A DNA stretch of 6,568 bases, taken from Coxiellaceae bacterium (GTDB lineage Bacteria > Pseudomonadota > Gammaproteobacteria > Coxiellales > Coxiellaceae). Positions 1 to 5,803 of the stretch are shown in pieces (within the stretch, counting starts at the first letter, position 1; each line of letters begins with the position of its first letter). The stretch covers positions 1 to 6,568 of the forward strand of contig DMFG01000043.1 of the NCBI GenBank assembly GCA_003450655.1, read 5' to 3'. The notes under the pieces were generated by a model, which did not search any database, was not told the origin of the DNA, and saw only the letters and a list, made by a program, of their open reading frames with translations. The translations under genes and the position numbers were made by a program.

Positions 1-1830
1 AGGTTTAAGATACAAGTAAATATTTGCCGAACTTTGATTTAACTGAGTAACAATCCCTTGTAATCCGGGTTGTTTCTTAACAATTGAAACAACTTGCTGT
101 GTGTATTTATCGGCATAGGAAGGAACAGAACCACTGGGCGTATTCACACGCACCTTCACAACCCCATAATCTTCTTGGGGTAAAAACTCTGATGGCATTT
201 TATAGCCCAGCCAGGCGCCTAGCATCCCAATGATCACAAGACTCAACAAGATCTTTATACGATGAGCAAGCGCCCATTGTAAAACAGATTGATAAATCGC
301 TTCTGTTTTATTAAAGAGTCTTTCATTAAAAAGAACCATACGACTCGGCGAATGATTAACGGATAGCAACCTGGAGCACATCATTGGCGTTAAGGTCAAA
401 GCAATAAATCCAGAGATCAAAACGGCTGCTGCCAATGTAAATGCAAACTCTTTAAATAGTGCTGCGGTTACACCTTGCATGAAACCAATCGGCGCATACA
501 CTGCGAATAACGTTAAGGTCATAACAATCACCGCATGACCAATTTCGCGAATACCTTTCACCGAAGCTGCAAAAGGCGACATGCCCTCCTGAATATGTCT
601 TTCTATATTTTCCAGTACGACTATCGCATCATCAACAACTAGGCCGATAGCAAGAACCATGCCCAACAAAGACATAATATTGATGGAATACCCCAACCAA
701 TTGATAACGGCAAATACACCAATCAAACTCAATGGAATGGTAACAATAGGAATACTAGCCGACCGTAAAGAGCCTAAAAATAAAAACACCACCAAAACCA
801 CTAACAAAACAGCTTCAATAATTGCTTTAAAGGTTTCGTCTATAGATGATTGTAAAAACTCAGAGTTATCAAACATAAGTTTTGCATGCATGCCTGGTGG
901 TAAATGTTGCACAATACCGGGCAATGCTTTATTAACAGCTTCAGCCACAGCAATGGGATTGGCCGATTGCAATGGCGTTATGGTTAACATCACGCCTTCT
1001 TGATTATTAATTCTTACAGGAATGTCATATAGGCTTTGTAAACCTAGCTTCACCTCAGCAACATCCTTTAGTCGAACAACCTGATTACCATTCTGCTTAA
1101 CAATGATTTGCGAAAACTCATCGGCGTTCTTTAGATACGTATCCGATTTTACAGAATAGTTTCTCGTTGGACCTCGCAAGGATCCAGCGGGGAAATAAAT
1201 ATTATTTGTACCAACTGCCGTTTTAACATCAGAAACTGAAATACCCATACCCGCCATTTTTTCCGCATTCAACCAAATACGCATTGCATAATTAGTTGAC
1301 CCCTTTACCCCAACAGCTCCGACACCTTGCAATTGTTGCAACATAGGGCGAACAAACTGCATTAAGTAATCTCTGATATCTAGTGCTTTTTTCTTATCAT
1401 CCGTAAAAGCAATACCCATTAACATTGAACCATCTTCACCAACAGAAACTACGGGCGTATCAGCGTCCGCAGGTAAATCCTGAACGGAGTCCGCAACCTT
1501 ATCTCTTACTTGCGCTGCTTGCGCTTCAAGATCACCCCCTAAATAAAATTGAATAGTAATATTACTACTCGATGTAGAGCTACTCGATGAAATGTATTTA
1601 ATGCCATCAACCCCCGCCAACTGTGTCTCGATGACCTGGGTTACTTGGCTTTCCATGAGGTCAGCGCTCGCACCCTCATAAGAAGTAGAAATCGTCACAA
1701 TTGGCATAACTTGCTTTGGAAAGAACAACACTTCTAGACGCAAAAAGCCCATCACGCCGACCACTGCTAGCAACAAGCTCAATACGATTGCTAATACGGG
1801 TTGCTCTATACAGACTTCAGAGAGCTTCAT
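1..1830 (-). CDS. RND-family efflux permease, N-terminal 610 residues (runs off left edge)
   Basis: Inner-membrane proton-driven efflux permease of the AcrB/MexF-like HAE-1 type. The frame is open from the ATG at 1830 to base 1, giving 610 residues; the family is usually about 1,020-1,050 long, so the C-terminal 40% lies outside the window. Seen: a first membrane helix (about residues 11-30), a periplasmic porter segment with the early 'EVLFFP' and 'GASADLMES' motifs, then helices 2-4 (about 335-405) ending in 'GLVVDDAIVVLENIER'. Asp400 and Asp401 there match the AcrB proton-relay pair D407/D408. Helices 5 and 6 follow, then a helix before 'PSEFLPQEDYG', which opens the second porter half. 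The double Asp argues for drug or organic solutes over the metal-exporting branch, but the substrate is unknown. The start follows an AGAGGT ribosome site by 5 bases. It lies 21 bases after the adaptor stop, so the two are probably one operon. Confidence 0.95.
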   Translation of the reverse strand, partial: MKLSEVCIEQPVLAIVLSLLLAVVGVMGFLRLEVLFFPKQVMPIVTISTSYEGASADLMESQVTQVIETQLAGVDGIKYISSSSSTSSSNITIQFYLGGDLEAQAAQVRDKVADSVQDLPADADTPVVSVGEDGSMLMGIAFTDDKKKALDIRDYLMQFVRPMLQQLQGVGAVGVKGSTNYAMRIWLNAEKMAGMGISVSDVKTAVGTNNIYFPAGSLRGPTRNYSVKSDTYLKNADEFSQIIVKQNGNQVVRLKDVAEVKLGLQSLYDIPVRINNQEGVMLTITPLQSANPIAVAEAVNKALPGIVQHLPPGMHAKLMFDNSEFLQSSIDETFKAIIEAVLLVVLVVFLFLGSLRSASIPIVTIPLSLIGVFAVINWLGYSINIMSLLGMVLAIGLVVDDAIVVLENIERHIQEGMSPFAASVKGIREIGHAVIVMTLTLFAVYAPIGFMQGVTAALFKEFAFTLAAAVLISGFIALTLTPMMCSRLLSVNHSPSRMVLFNERLFNKTEAIYQSVLQWALAHRIKILLSLVIIGMLGAWLGYKMPSEFLPQEDYGVVKVRVNTPSGSVPSYADKYTQQVVSIVKKQPGLQGIVTQLNQSSANIYLYLKP

Positions 1831-1835
1831 GCATG

Positions 1836-1841
1836 ACCTCT
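1836..1841 (-). promoter_or_regulatory. Ribosome binding site of the RND permease
   Basis: On the minus strand AGAGGT stands 5 bases before the ATG at 1830. It decides the start, because an out-of-frame ATG lies only four bases upstream and is too close to this site. It falls in the 21-base gap after the adaptor stop, as expected for co-translation within an operon. Confidence 0.7.
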
Positions 1842-1851
1842 ATTGGTTTCA

Positions 1852-2940
1852 TTACTGAGCATCCGAAGATTTAGAATCCGCATCGTCATCCCCACTCAGC
1901 ACCTTAATAAGACTACCATCCTGTAATTTTTGCTGACCTAAAACAACAATGGTTGCTCCCTCTTTAATACCACTCTTAATTTGAGCTTCACCACCATGTC
2001 GGGTACCTAATTCAACATAGACTTGACTCACTTTGTTACCAACCAACTCAAAGACATAGTATCCCTTCACATCCGCCAAGACTGCCTGATCAGGTACAAC
2101 TAACACATTATCATCAGTCCCAACCTCTTGATTAACTTTGACAAACATACCTGGTAATAGCTTTTGATCTGGATTAGGCACTAGCGCTTGCACAGTGACT
2201 GTGCGTGTAGAATCATCCACTGTGGGAGAAATAAAATTCACCGTGCCCGTAAAGGTCTCATCAGGGAAAGCTCTCACACTGATGCTTGCTCTCTGGCCTT
2301 TTTTAAGATCTGACAAGTAGTTTTGGGGTATGTTGTAGTTAGCTAACAGCTGCGTTTTATTCACCAAATCAACTAACGTATCTCCTGCATTGATATAGTC
2401 ACCCTGGTTATATTTAAACTCCCCTAGAATTCCAGTAAAAGGCGCCTGAATACTAAGCTGGTCAAGATCAGCTTGCTTCTCAGCTAGCTCAGCTTTAGCC
2501 GTGTCTAAATTAGCACGCTGATCATCCAACTCTTGTCGCGAAATATTGGCAATACCCTGAACGGACAGTTGTTTATAACGTTCATACCTCTGTTGAGCAG
2601 ACGTATAAGATGCCTGAGCTTTATTGACTTGTGCCTGTGCTTGCTGACTATCTAACTGAGCAATCACATCACCTTTAACGAGCATCTGACCATTACTAAA
2701 ATTAATTTCGCTGATCTTACCATCGACGACAGGACTGATTGCCACAGCTTTCATAGCCGTTAGTGAGCCTAATGCTGAGATATATTGAGGAATACTTGTC
2801 AACTTGACCTTGCCAACACGCACATTCCACACCACTGTCTCTTTATCCGCATAACCACTGGTTACTAGACTCATTAGCAAAGCAGCAAAAACGCACCGCA
2901 TGACAATATTCCAATCACGAAAAAATCCACTTTTTTTCAT
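1852..2940 (-). CDS. RND efflux periplasmic adaptor (membrane fusion protein)
   Basis: Periplasmic adaptor joining an RND permease to an outer-membrane channel. From the ATG at 2940 the protein has 362 residues, normal for the family. Residues 1-31 look like a cleavable signal peptide: basic start MKKS, hydrophobic core FAALLMSLVTS, cleavage after GYA. There is no lipobox cysteine, so it is probably not a lipoprotein. The order of parts is typical: first half of the biotinyl-lipoyl domain (about 65-98, 'ISPVVDGKISEINFSNGQ'), a Gln/Ala-rich alpha-hairpin coiled coil (about 99-162), second lipoyl half ('IQAPFTGILGEFKYNQGDYI'), a beta-barrel (about 200-275, with 'LLPGMFVKV') and a membrane-proximal domain (about 278-350, 'VVPDQAVL'). 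The tail is acidic and Ser-rich. An in-frame TTG at 2949 would add three residues. I prefer the ATG because MKKS is the better signal start, although neither has a good ribosome site. The permease gene follows 21 bases downstream. Substrate is unknown. Confidence 0.93.
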   Translation of the reverse strand: MKKSGFFRDWNIVMRCVFAALLMSLVTSGYADKETVVWNVRVGKVKLTSIPQYISALGSLTAMKAVAISPVVDGKISEINFSNGQMLVKGDVIAQLDSQQAQAQVNKAQASYTSAQQRYERYKQLSVQGIANISRQELDDQRANLDTAKAELAEKQADLDQLSIQAPFTGILGEFKYNQGDYINAGDTLVDLVNKTQLLANYNIPQNYLSDLKKGQRASISVRAFPDETFTGTVNFISPTVDDSTRTVTVQALVPNPDQKLLPGMFVKVNQEVGTDDNVLVVPDQAVLADVKGYYVFELVGNKVSQVYVELGTRHGGEAQIKSGIKEGATIVVLGQQKLQDGSLIKVLSGDDDADSKSSDAQ

Positions 2941-2971
2941 ATCAATCAAACTGTTAAATGAAGACTCACTC

Positions 2972-3000
2972 AGTATAAGCAGATTAATCTATGAATCCAA
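2972..3000 (-). promoter_or_regulatory. Sigma70-like promoter of the RND efflux operon
   Basis: Read on the minus strand: -35 TTGGAT (3000-2995), a 17-base spacer, then -10 TATACT (2977-2972, 5 of 6 to consensus). The -35 matches only 3 of 6, so the promoter may be modest or activator-helped. The predicted start of transcription near 2965 leaves a leader of about 25 bases to the ATG at 2940. Confidence 0.6.
2981..2990. promoter_or_regulatory. Perfect 10-base palindrome inside the efflux promoter spacer (possible operator)
   Basis: AGATTAATCT is its own reverse complement and lies wholly between the -35 and -10 of the efflux promoter. A dimeric repressor (TetR- or MarR-type regulators often control such pumps) bound here would block RNA polymerase. 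No regulator gene is present in the window. A 10-base AT-rich palindrome can also arise by chance, so the role is inferred from position only. Confidence 0.35.
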
Positions 3001-3049
3001 GGTAGACTAATAGAAAGGTACTAATAAAAACGATTATTTATCCAGGTAC

Positions 3050-3078
3050 TTGCATCTTAGTTGTAAAAAAATTATCCT
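3050..3078 (+). promoter_or_regulatory. Candidate sigma70-like promoter of the nucleotidase-orn operon
   Basis: TTGCAT (3050-3055), a 17-base spacer and TATCCT (3073-3078) give a fair match (3 of 6 and 4 of 6). Transcription would start near 3085, leaving a short leader of about 18 bases that still includes the GAGGA ribosome site. It points away from the efflux promoter, with about 50 bases between the two -35 elements. Confidence 0.4.
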
Positions 3079-3090
3079 GCCTGCAACCAT

Positions 3091-3095
3091 GAGGA
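3091..3095 (+). promoter_or_regulatory. Ribosome binding site of the 5'-nucleotidase gene
   Basis: GAGGA lies 7 bases before the ATG at 3103 and supports that start over the out-of-frame ATG at 3089. Confidence 0.7.
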
Positions 3096-3102
3096 CAAAA
3101 CC

Positions 3103-4020
3103 ATGCCAGAAGATATTTCACACAAACTCGTCATAGGCATCTCCTCTCGTGCATTATTTGATTTAACCACCAGCAATAACATCTTTGAAGAACAAGGCAT
3201 CGAAAAATACCGCGAATATCAACTGGCTCATGAAAACGATATCTTGCCTCCTGGAAGCGGCTTTAATCTTGTCAGAAAACTTTTAAATATCAATCAGTTT
3301 AGTGATTTTACTGAAGTCATACTTTTATCACGAAACAGCGCTGACAGCGGTTTACGCATCTTCAATAGCATTGAACACTACAACCTGGATATCAGCCGAG
3401 CAGCCTTTACCAATGGGAGTCGTCGTTACCCCTACATTAAAGCCTTTGGAGTTGATCTCTTTTTATCCACCAGCAAAGAAGATGTCATACACACACTCAA
3501 CCAAGGTAATGCAGCTGCAACACTATTACCTTCCCCACCCGACCTGCAAGAAGAAAACGATCAACTTCGTATCGCATTCGATGGTGACGCAGTAATCTTT
3601 TCGGATGAAGCTGAACGTATTTTTCAAAGTGACGGATTAGATGCCTTCCATCAAAGTGAACGGAATCGCGGCCATGAACCTCTCGACAATGGCCCGTTTC
3701 AGGGCTTTCTGATGGCACTCCATAATATCCAACAACACTTTACCCCAGAAGATTGCCCCATCCGAACAGCCTTAGTCACGGCACGTTCAGCACCCGCACA
3801 TGCTCGCGTTATTAGAACCCTACGTCAATGGGGTATTCGTATGGACGAAGCCTTCTTTCTGGGTGGTATTAAAAAAACCGAATTCCTCACCGCATTCAAA
3901 GCCGACATCTTTTTTGATGATCAACCCGGCCACATTGCATCAGCCAGTGAGCATGTCACAGCAGCACATGTACCTCACGGTATTGTAAACAACCCTATTA
4001 AAAAAAATAACCATGACTAA
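3103..4020 (+). CDS. Cytosolic 5'-nucleotidase, cN-I type (PF06189 family)
   Basis: HAD-superfamily phosphatase expected to hydrolyse nucleoside 5'-monophosphates to nucleosides in the cytoplasm. It has 305 residues with no signal peptide. The N-terminal part carries family hallmarks: 'LVIGISSRALFDL' (9-21), 'YREYQ' (36-40), 'LLSRNSADSGLRIFNSIEHY' (74-93) and 'RYPYIKAFGVDLFLS' (108-122). The HAD catalytic set follows: motif I 'FDGDAV' with D160 as likely nucleophile and D162 as acid/base, motif II Thr226 in 'VTARSAPAH', motif III Lys257/Lys258 in 'GGIKKTEF', motif IV Asp272/Asp273 in 'DIFFDDQ' for the metal. All key residues are present, so it should be active. Vertebrate cN-I enzymes prefer AMP, but bacterial members are poorly characterised and the substrate here is not certain. 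orn starts 14 bases downstream on the same strand, so the pair is probably one transcript. The gene ends in an eight-A run just before the stop, encoding Lys-Lys-Asn. Confidence 0.92.
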   Translation: MPEDISHKLVIGISSRALFDLTTSNNIFEEQGIEKYREYQLAHENDILPPGSGFNLVRKLLNINQFSDFTEVILLSRNSADSGLRIFNSIEHYNLDISRAAFTNGSRRYPYIKAFGVDLFLSTSKEDVIHTLNQGNAAATLLPSPPDLQEENDQLRIAFDGDAVIFSDEAERIFQSDGLDAFHQSERNRGHEPLDNGPFQGFLMALHNIQQHFTPEDCPIRTALVTARSAPAHARVIRTLRQWGIRMDEAFFLGGIKKTEFLTAFKADIFFDDQPGHIASASEHVTAAHVPHGIVNNPIKKNNHD

Positions 4021-4023
4021 ATT

Positions 4024-4030
4024 AAGGAAG
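4024..4030 (+). promoter_or_regulatory. Ribosome binding site of orn
   Basis: AAGGAAG stands 4 bases before the orn ATG at 4035, just after the nucleotidase stop at 4018-4020. The strong separate site suggests orn is translated independently but from the same message. Confidence 0.7.
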
Positions 4031-4034
4031 ACAG

Positions 4035-4577
4035 ATGAGCAGCATCACCGGTTTAATTTGGATTGATCTCGAAATGACAGGACTCGACACTGACCGAGAC
4101 CACATCATTGAGATTGCTACTATTGTTACCGACACCGAGCTCAACATCGTGGCAGAAGGACCTGTGTGTGCGATCCATCAACCTGACAGCGTGCTGGAAA
4201 ACATGGATTCATGGAACACACATCAACATCAGCATTCAGGCCTGTGGGAGCGAGTCCAAAACAGTACTGTCAGTGCTGAAGAAGCAGAAACAATGACGTT
4301 GCAATTTCTACAACAATACGTTGATCCTAAAACCTCCCCCATGTGCGGCAATACCATCTGCCAAGACCGACGCTTCTTACACCGAGAAATGCCAACCCTC
4401 GAACAGTTTTTTCATTACCGTAACTTAGATGTCACCTCTCTAAAAATTCTTGCTCAACTCTGGGAACCAGAAATAGCCAGCAATCACTGCAAAGCCTCTC
4501 AACACCTAGCCCTACAAGATATTCGTGACTCCATTGATGAACTTCGCTATTATCGGCAACATTTTTTAATAGACTAA
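4035..4577 (+). CDS. orn: Oligoribonuclease Orn (3'-5' exoribonuclease, DEDDh)
   Basis: Orn degrades very short RNAs (about 2-5 nt, mainly dinucleotides) to mononucleotides, finishing mRNA decay and clearing pGpG from c-di-GMP breakdown. It is essential in several gammaproteobacteria. The 180-residue length matches E. coli Orn (181). The start '[12 protein letters not shown]' holds D11 and E13; '[11 protein letters not shown]' holds D111; '[15 protein letters not shown]' holds H157 and D162, completing the DEDDh set, each one position before its E. coli counterpart. '[13 protein letters not shown]' is also conserved, including Tyr128, which corresponds to E. coli Tyr129. '[23 protein letters not shown]' is near-identical to other gammaproteobacterial Orn proteins. 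The gene sits 14 bases behind a 5'-nucleotidase that could use its products. No GC-rich hairpin with a T-run is visible after the stop, so transcription may end weakly or read on toward the next gene. Confidence 0.97.
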   Translation: MSSITGLIWIDLEMTGLDTDRDHIIEIATIVTDTELNIVAEGPVCAIHQPDSVLENMDSWNTHQHQHSGLWERVQNSTVSAEEAETMTLQFLQQYVDPKTSPMCGNTICQDRRFLHREMPTLEQFFHYRNLDVTSLKILAQLWEPEIASNHCKASQHLALQDIRDSIDELRYYRQHFLID

Positions 4578-4599
4578 TAACAGGATGTTTTTAAATTTT

Positions 4600-4629
4600 T
4601 TGATACTCACCCATCAAAGATCCTAGTAT
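4600..4629 (+). promoter_or_regulatory. Possible promoter of the reductase gene
   Basis: TTGATA (4600-4605, 5 of 6) is followed after 18 bases by TAGTAT (4624-4629, 4 of 6). Transcription would begin near 4636, giving a leader of about 125 bases containing the Fur-like palindrome. Weaker -10-like strings nearer the gene (for example 4691-4696 and 4701-4706) cannot be excluded. Confidence 0.3.
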
Positions 4630-4665
4630 TGCAGCCAAGATCCATCACGGCTTTCAAAACAATCA

Positions 4666-4678
4666 AATGATTATCATT
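4666..4678. promoter_or_regulatory. Fur-box-like palindrome
   Basis: AATGATTATCATT is a perfect 6-1-6 inverted repeat. Its core ATGAT-N-ATCAT equals the centre of the Fur consensus, and against the full 19-base consensus about 12 positions match. It lies some 85 bases before the reductase start, upstream of its ribosome site. Fur binding and iron regulation are inferred only from this resemblance. Confidence 0.35.
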
Positions 4679-4753
4679 CATTGCATATTGTACAAATACA
4701 GATAAAGCATCACACTGTTTAACTACCCCCTAGCTAATCAACCAGAATATCCC

Positions 4754-4757
4754 AGGA
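4754..4757 (+). promoter_or_regulatory. Ribosome binding site of the reductase gene
   Basis: AGGA lies 5 bases before the ATG at 4763 and fixes the start. Confidence 0.6.
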
Positions 4758-4762
4758 AAACC

Positions 4763-5803
4763 ATGACAAATACATTAAAAACACGAGCGATAGAGCTTAA
4801 TAGCCAACAGTCTCTCATCGAAAGCGAATGGAACATCCCTGAGCGACAAACAGGCGAAATCACCATTAACGTCATTTCAGCTGGACTGAACCCTGTGGAT
4901 TATAAATTCCGCAATGGAAGCATCCCAATCCAACTACCTGCTGTACTCGGCCATGAATGCCTAGGAGAGATCATTGATAGTGATAACCATGATGATATCG
5001 GTCGACGTGTTCTTGCCTACCTCCCTGGACCCCACACTCAATCTTCTGGCGCCTGGTGTGATACTCTTCATGTTTCACGCTTGTTCACTACCATTATTCC
5101 AGACACTGCCCCGGTTGAATATGCGGCATATCCATTGTGCGGATTAACGGCTATGCGATGCTTTCGACGCATTCAACACCAAGGCATCAAACACTGTTTT
5201 GTCGCTGGAGTTAGCGGTGGCGTTGGCTGGCTATTCACACAACTCTGCATTCACCACGGCATAACGGTATATACCACGGTACGATCTGAAGCATCACATC
5301 ATAAAATCCAATCGGCATTCAACGACTCGATTCACTGCATGGTAGCAACAAACGCAACAAGCTCTGATGCCATTCAACAACACTTTCAACGGGATCACTT
5401 TGATGCTTGTGCTGATTTTGTAGGCGGCCAACAAAAATTACTGGCGTTATCACTCTGTGGTTTTAATGGCCACTTTATAACCATCGTCGAAGAACAATCA
5501 GGGTGTGTGGATCTTTTGGATGCAAGAGAGAGCCCTGCTTTTCAAAAAAGCTTATGCGTGCATTTTGAATTTTTAGGAGCACAAGCCTATTTTGGCACAC
5601 CGACAGACCAAAAAACTTACCAAGATGAACTGCAACAGCTCATACCTTTACTAGACAACCAAACTCTACACTACCCAAACATAAAGATCTTACAAGGTCT
5701 TCATGCAGAAACAGTACAAACAGGGCTGGATCAATTAGAGCAGCGAACCGACCCCAACGTAAACAAGATTATCGTGACTAATACTAACGAGACATCGTCA
5801 TAG
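4763..5803 (+). CDS. Zinc-independent medium-chain dehydrogenase/reductase, quinone oxidoreductase-like
   Basis: Probable cytoplasmic NAD(P)H-dependent reductase of the MDR superfamily, 346 residues, close to the usual 320-350. The N-terminal GroES-like domain (about 25-115) carries 'GLNPVDYKFRNG' (41-52) and 'LGHECLGEI' (62-70), which are quinone-reductase-type motifs. The Rossmann domain has the nucleotide-binding loop 'VAGVSGGVGWLFTQL' (147-161), then 'TTVRSEASHHK' (171-181) at the second beta strand, where the Arg may favour NADPH, and 'ADFVGG' (217-222). The first catalytic-zinc cysteine of true alcohol dehydrogenases is replaced by the 'NPVD' segment, and the four-Cys structural zinc loop is absent, so it should work without zinc. 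Its real substrate (quinone, enone or other carbonyl) cannot be read from the sequence. It is Cys/His-rich for this family. The last 20 bases overlap the end of the convergent gene on the other strand. A Fur-like site upstream hints at metal or stress control. Confidence 0.88.
   Translation: MTNTLKTRAIELNSQQSLIESEWNIPERQTGEITINVISAGLNPVDYKFRNGSIPIQLPAVLGHECLGEIIDSDNHDDIGRRVLAYLPGPHTQSSGAWCDTLHVSRLFTTIIPDTAPVEYAAYPLCGLTAMRCFRRIQHQGIKHCFVAGVSGGVGWLFTQLCIHHGITVYTTVRSEASHHKIQSAFNDSIHCMVATNATSSDAIQQHFQRDHFDACADFVGGQQKLLALSLCGFNGHFITIVEEQSGCVDLLDARESPAFQKSLCVHFEFLGAQAYFGTPTDQKTYQDELQQLIPLLDNQTLHYPNIKILQGLHAETVQTGLDQLEQRTDPNVNKIIVTNTNETSS

Larger units (their letters stand above)
4578..4762. other. 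Intergenic region between orn and the reductase gene
   Basis: The 185 bases hold no credible ORF and no clear intrinsic terminator. They contain a possible promoter (4600-4629), a direct repeat AAGATCC at 4617-4623 and 4637-4643 (20 bases apart), a Fur-like palindrome (4666-4678) and an 8-base palindrome TTGTACAA (4688-4695). The clustering suggests a regulated leader for the downstream gene, but each element alone is weak. Confidence 0.5.

Noticed and set aside
659..1003. Plus-strand open frame of 114 codons within the permease region
   Set aside because: It is fully antisense to a strongly conserved RND permease segment, has Thr/Asn/Lys-biased composition and no ribosome site.
1..1830. Heavy-metal (CusA-type) exporter reading of the permease
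   Set aside because: The transmembrane helix 4 motif has the double Asp of drug-type RND permeases and the adaptor lacks metal-binding motifs.
3302..3718. Two frames (plus 3302-3595 and minus 3497-3718) inside the nucleotidase gene
   Set aside because: Both overlap conserved nucleotidase sequence in other frames and show no recognisable protein features.
3800..4296. Short plus-strand frames at 3800-3988 and 4108-4296
   Set aside because: They are shadow frames of the nucleotidase HAD motifs and of the orn exonuclease core.
4599..4618. TTTGAT / ATCAAA hairpin after orn as a terminator
   Set aside because: The stem is six AT-rich pairs and the T-run lies before it, not after it, so it does not fit an intrinsic terminator on the plus strand; the minus-strand reading lacks a T-run.
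4633..4652. AGCC / GGCT stem in the intergenic region as a terminator or small RNA
   Set aside because: Only four base pairs with a 12-base loop and no following T-run.
4688..4695. TTGTACAA palindrome as an operator
   Set aside because: Eight bases only, no extension on either side and no partner site; likely by chance in AT-rich DNA.
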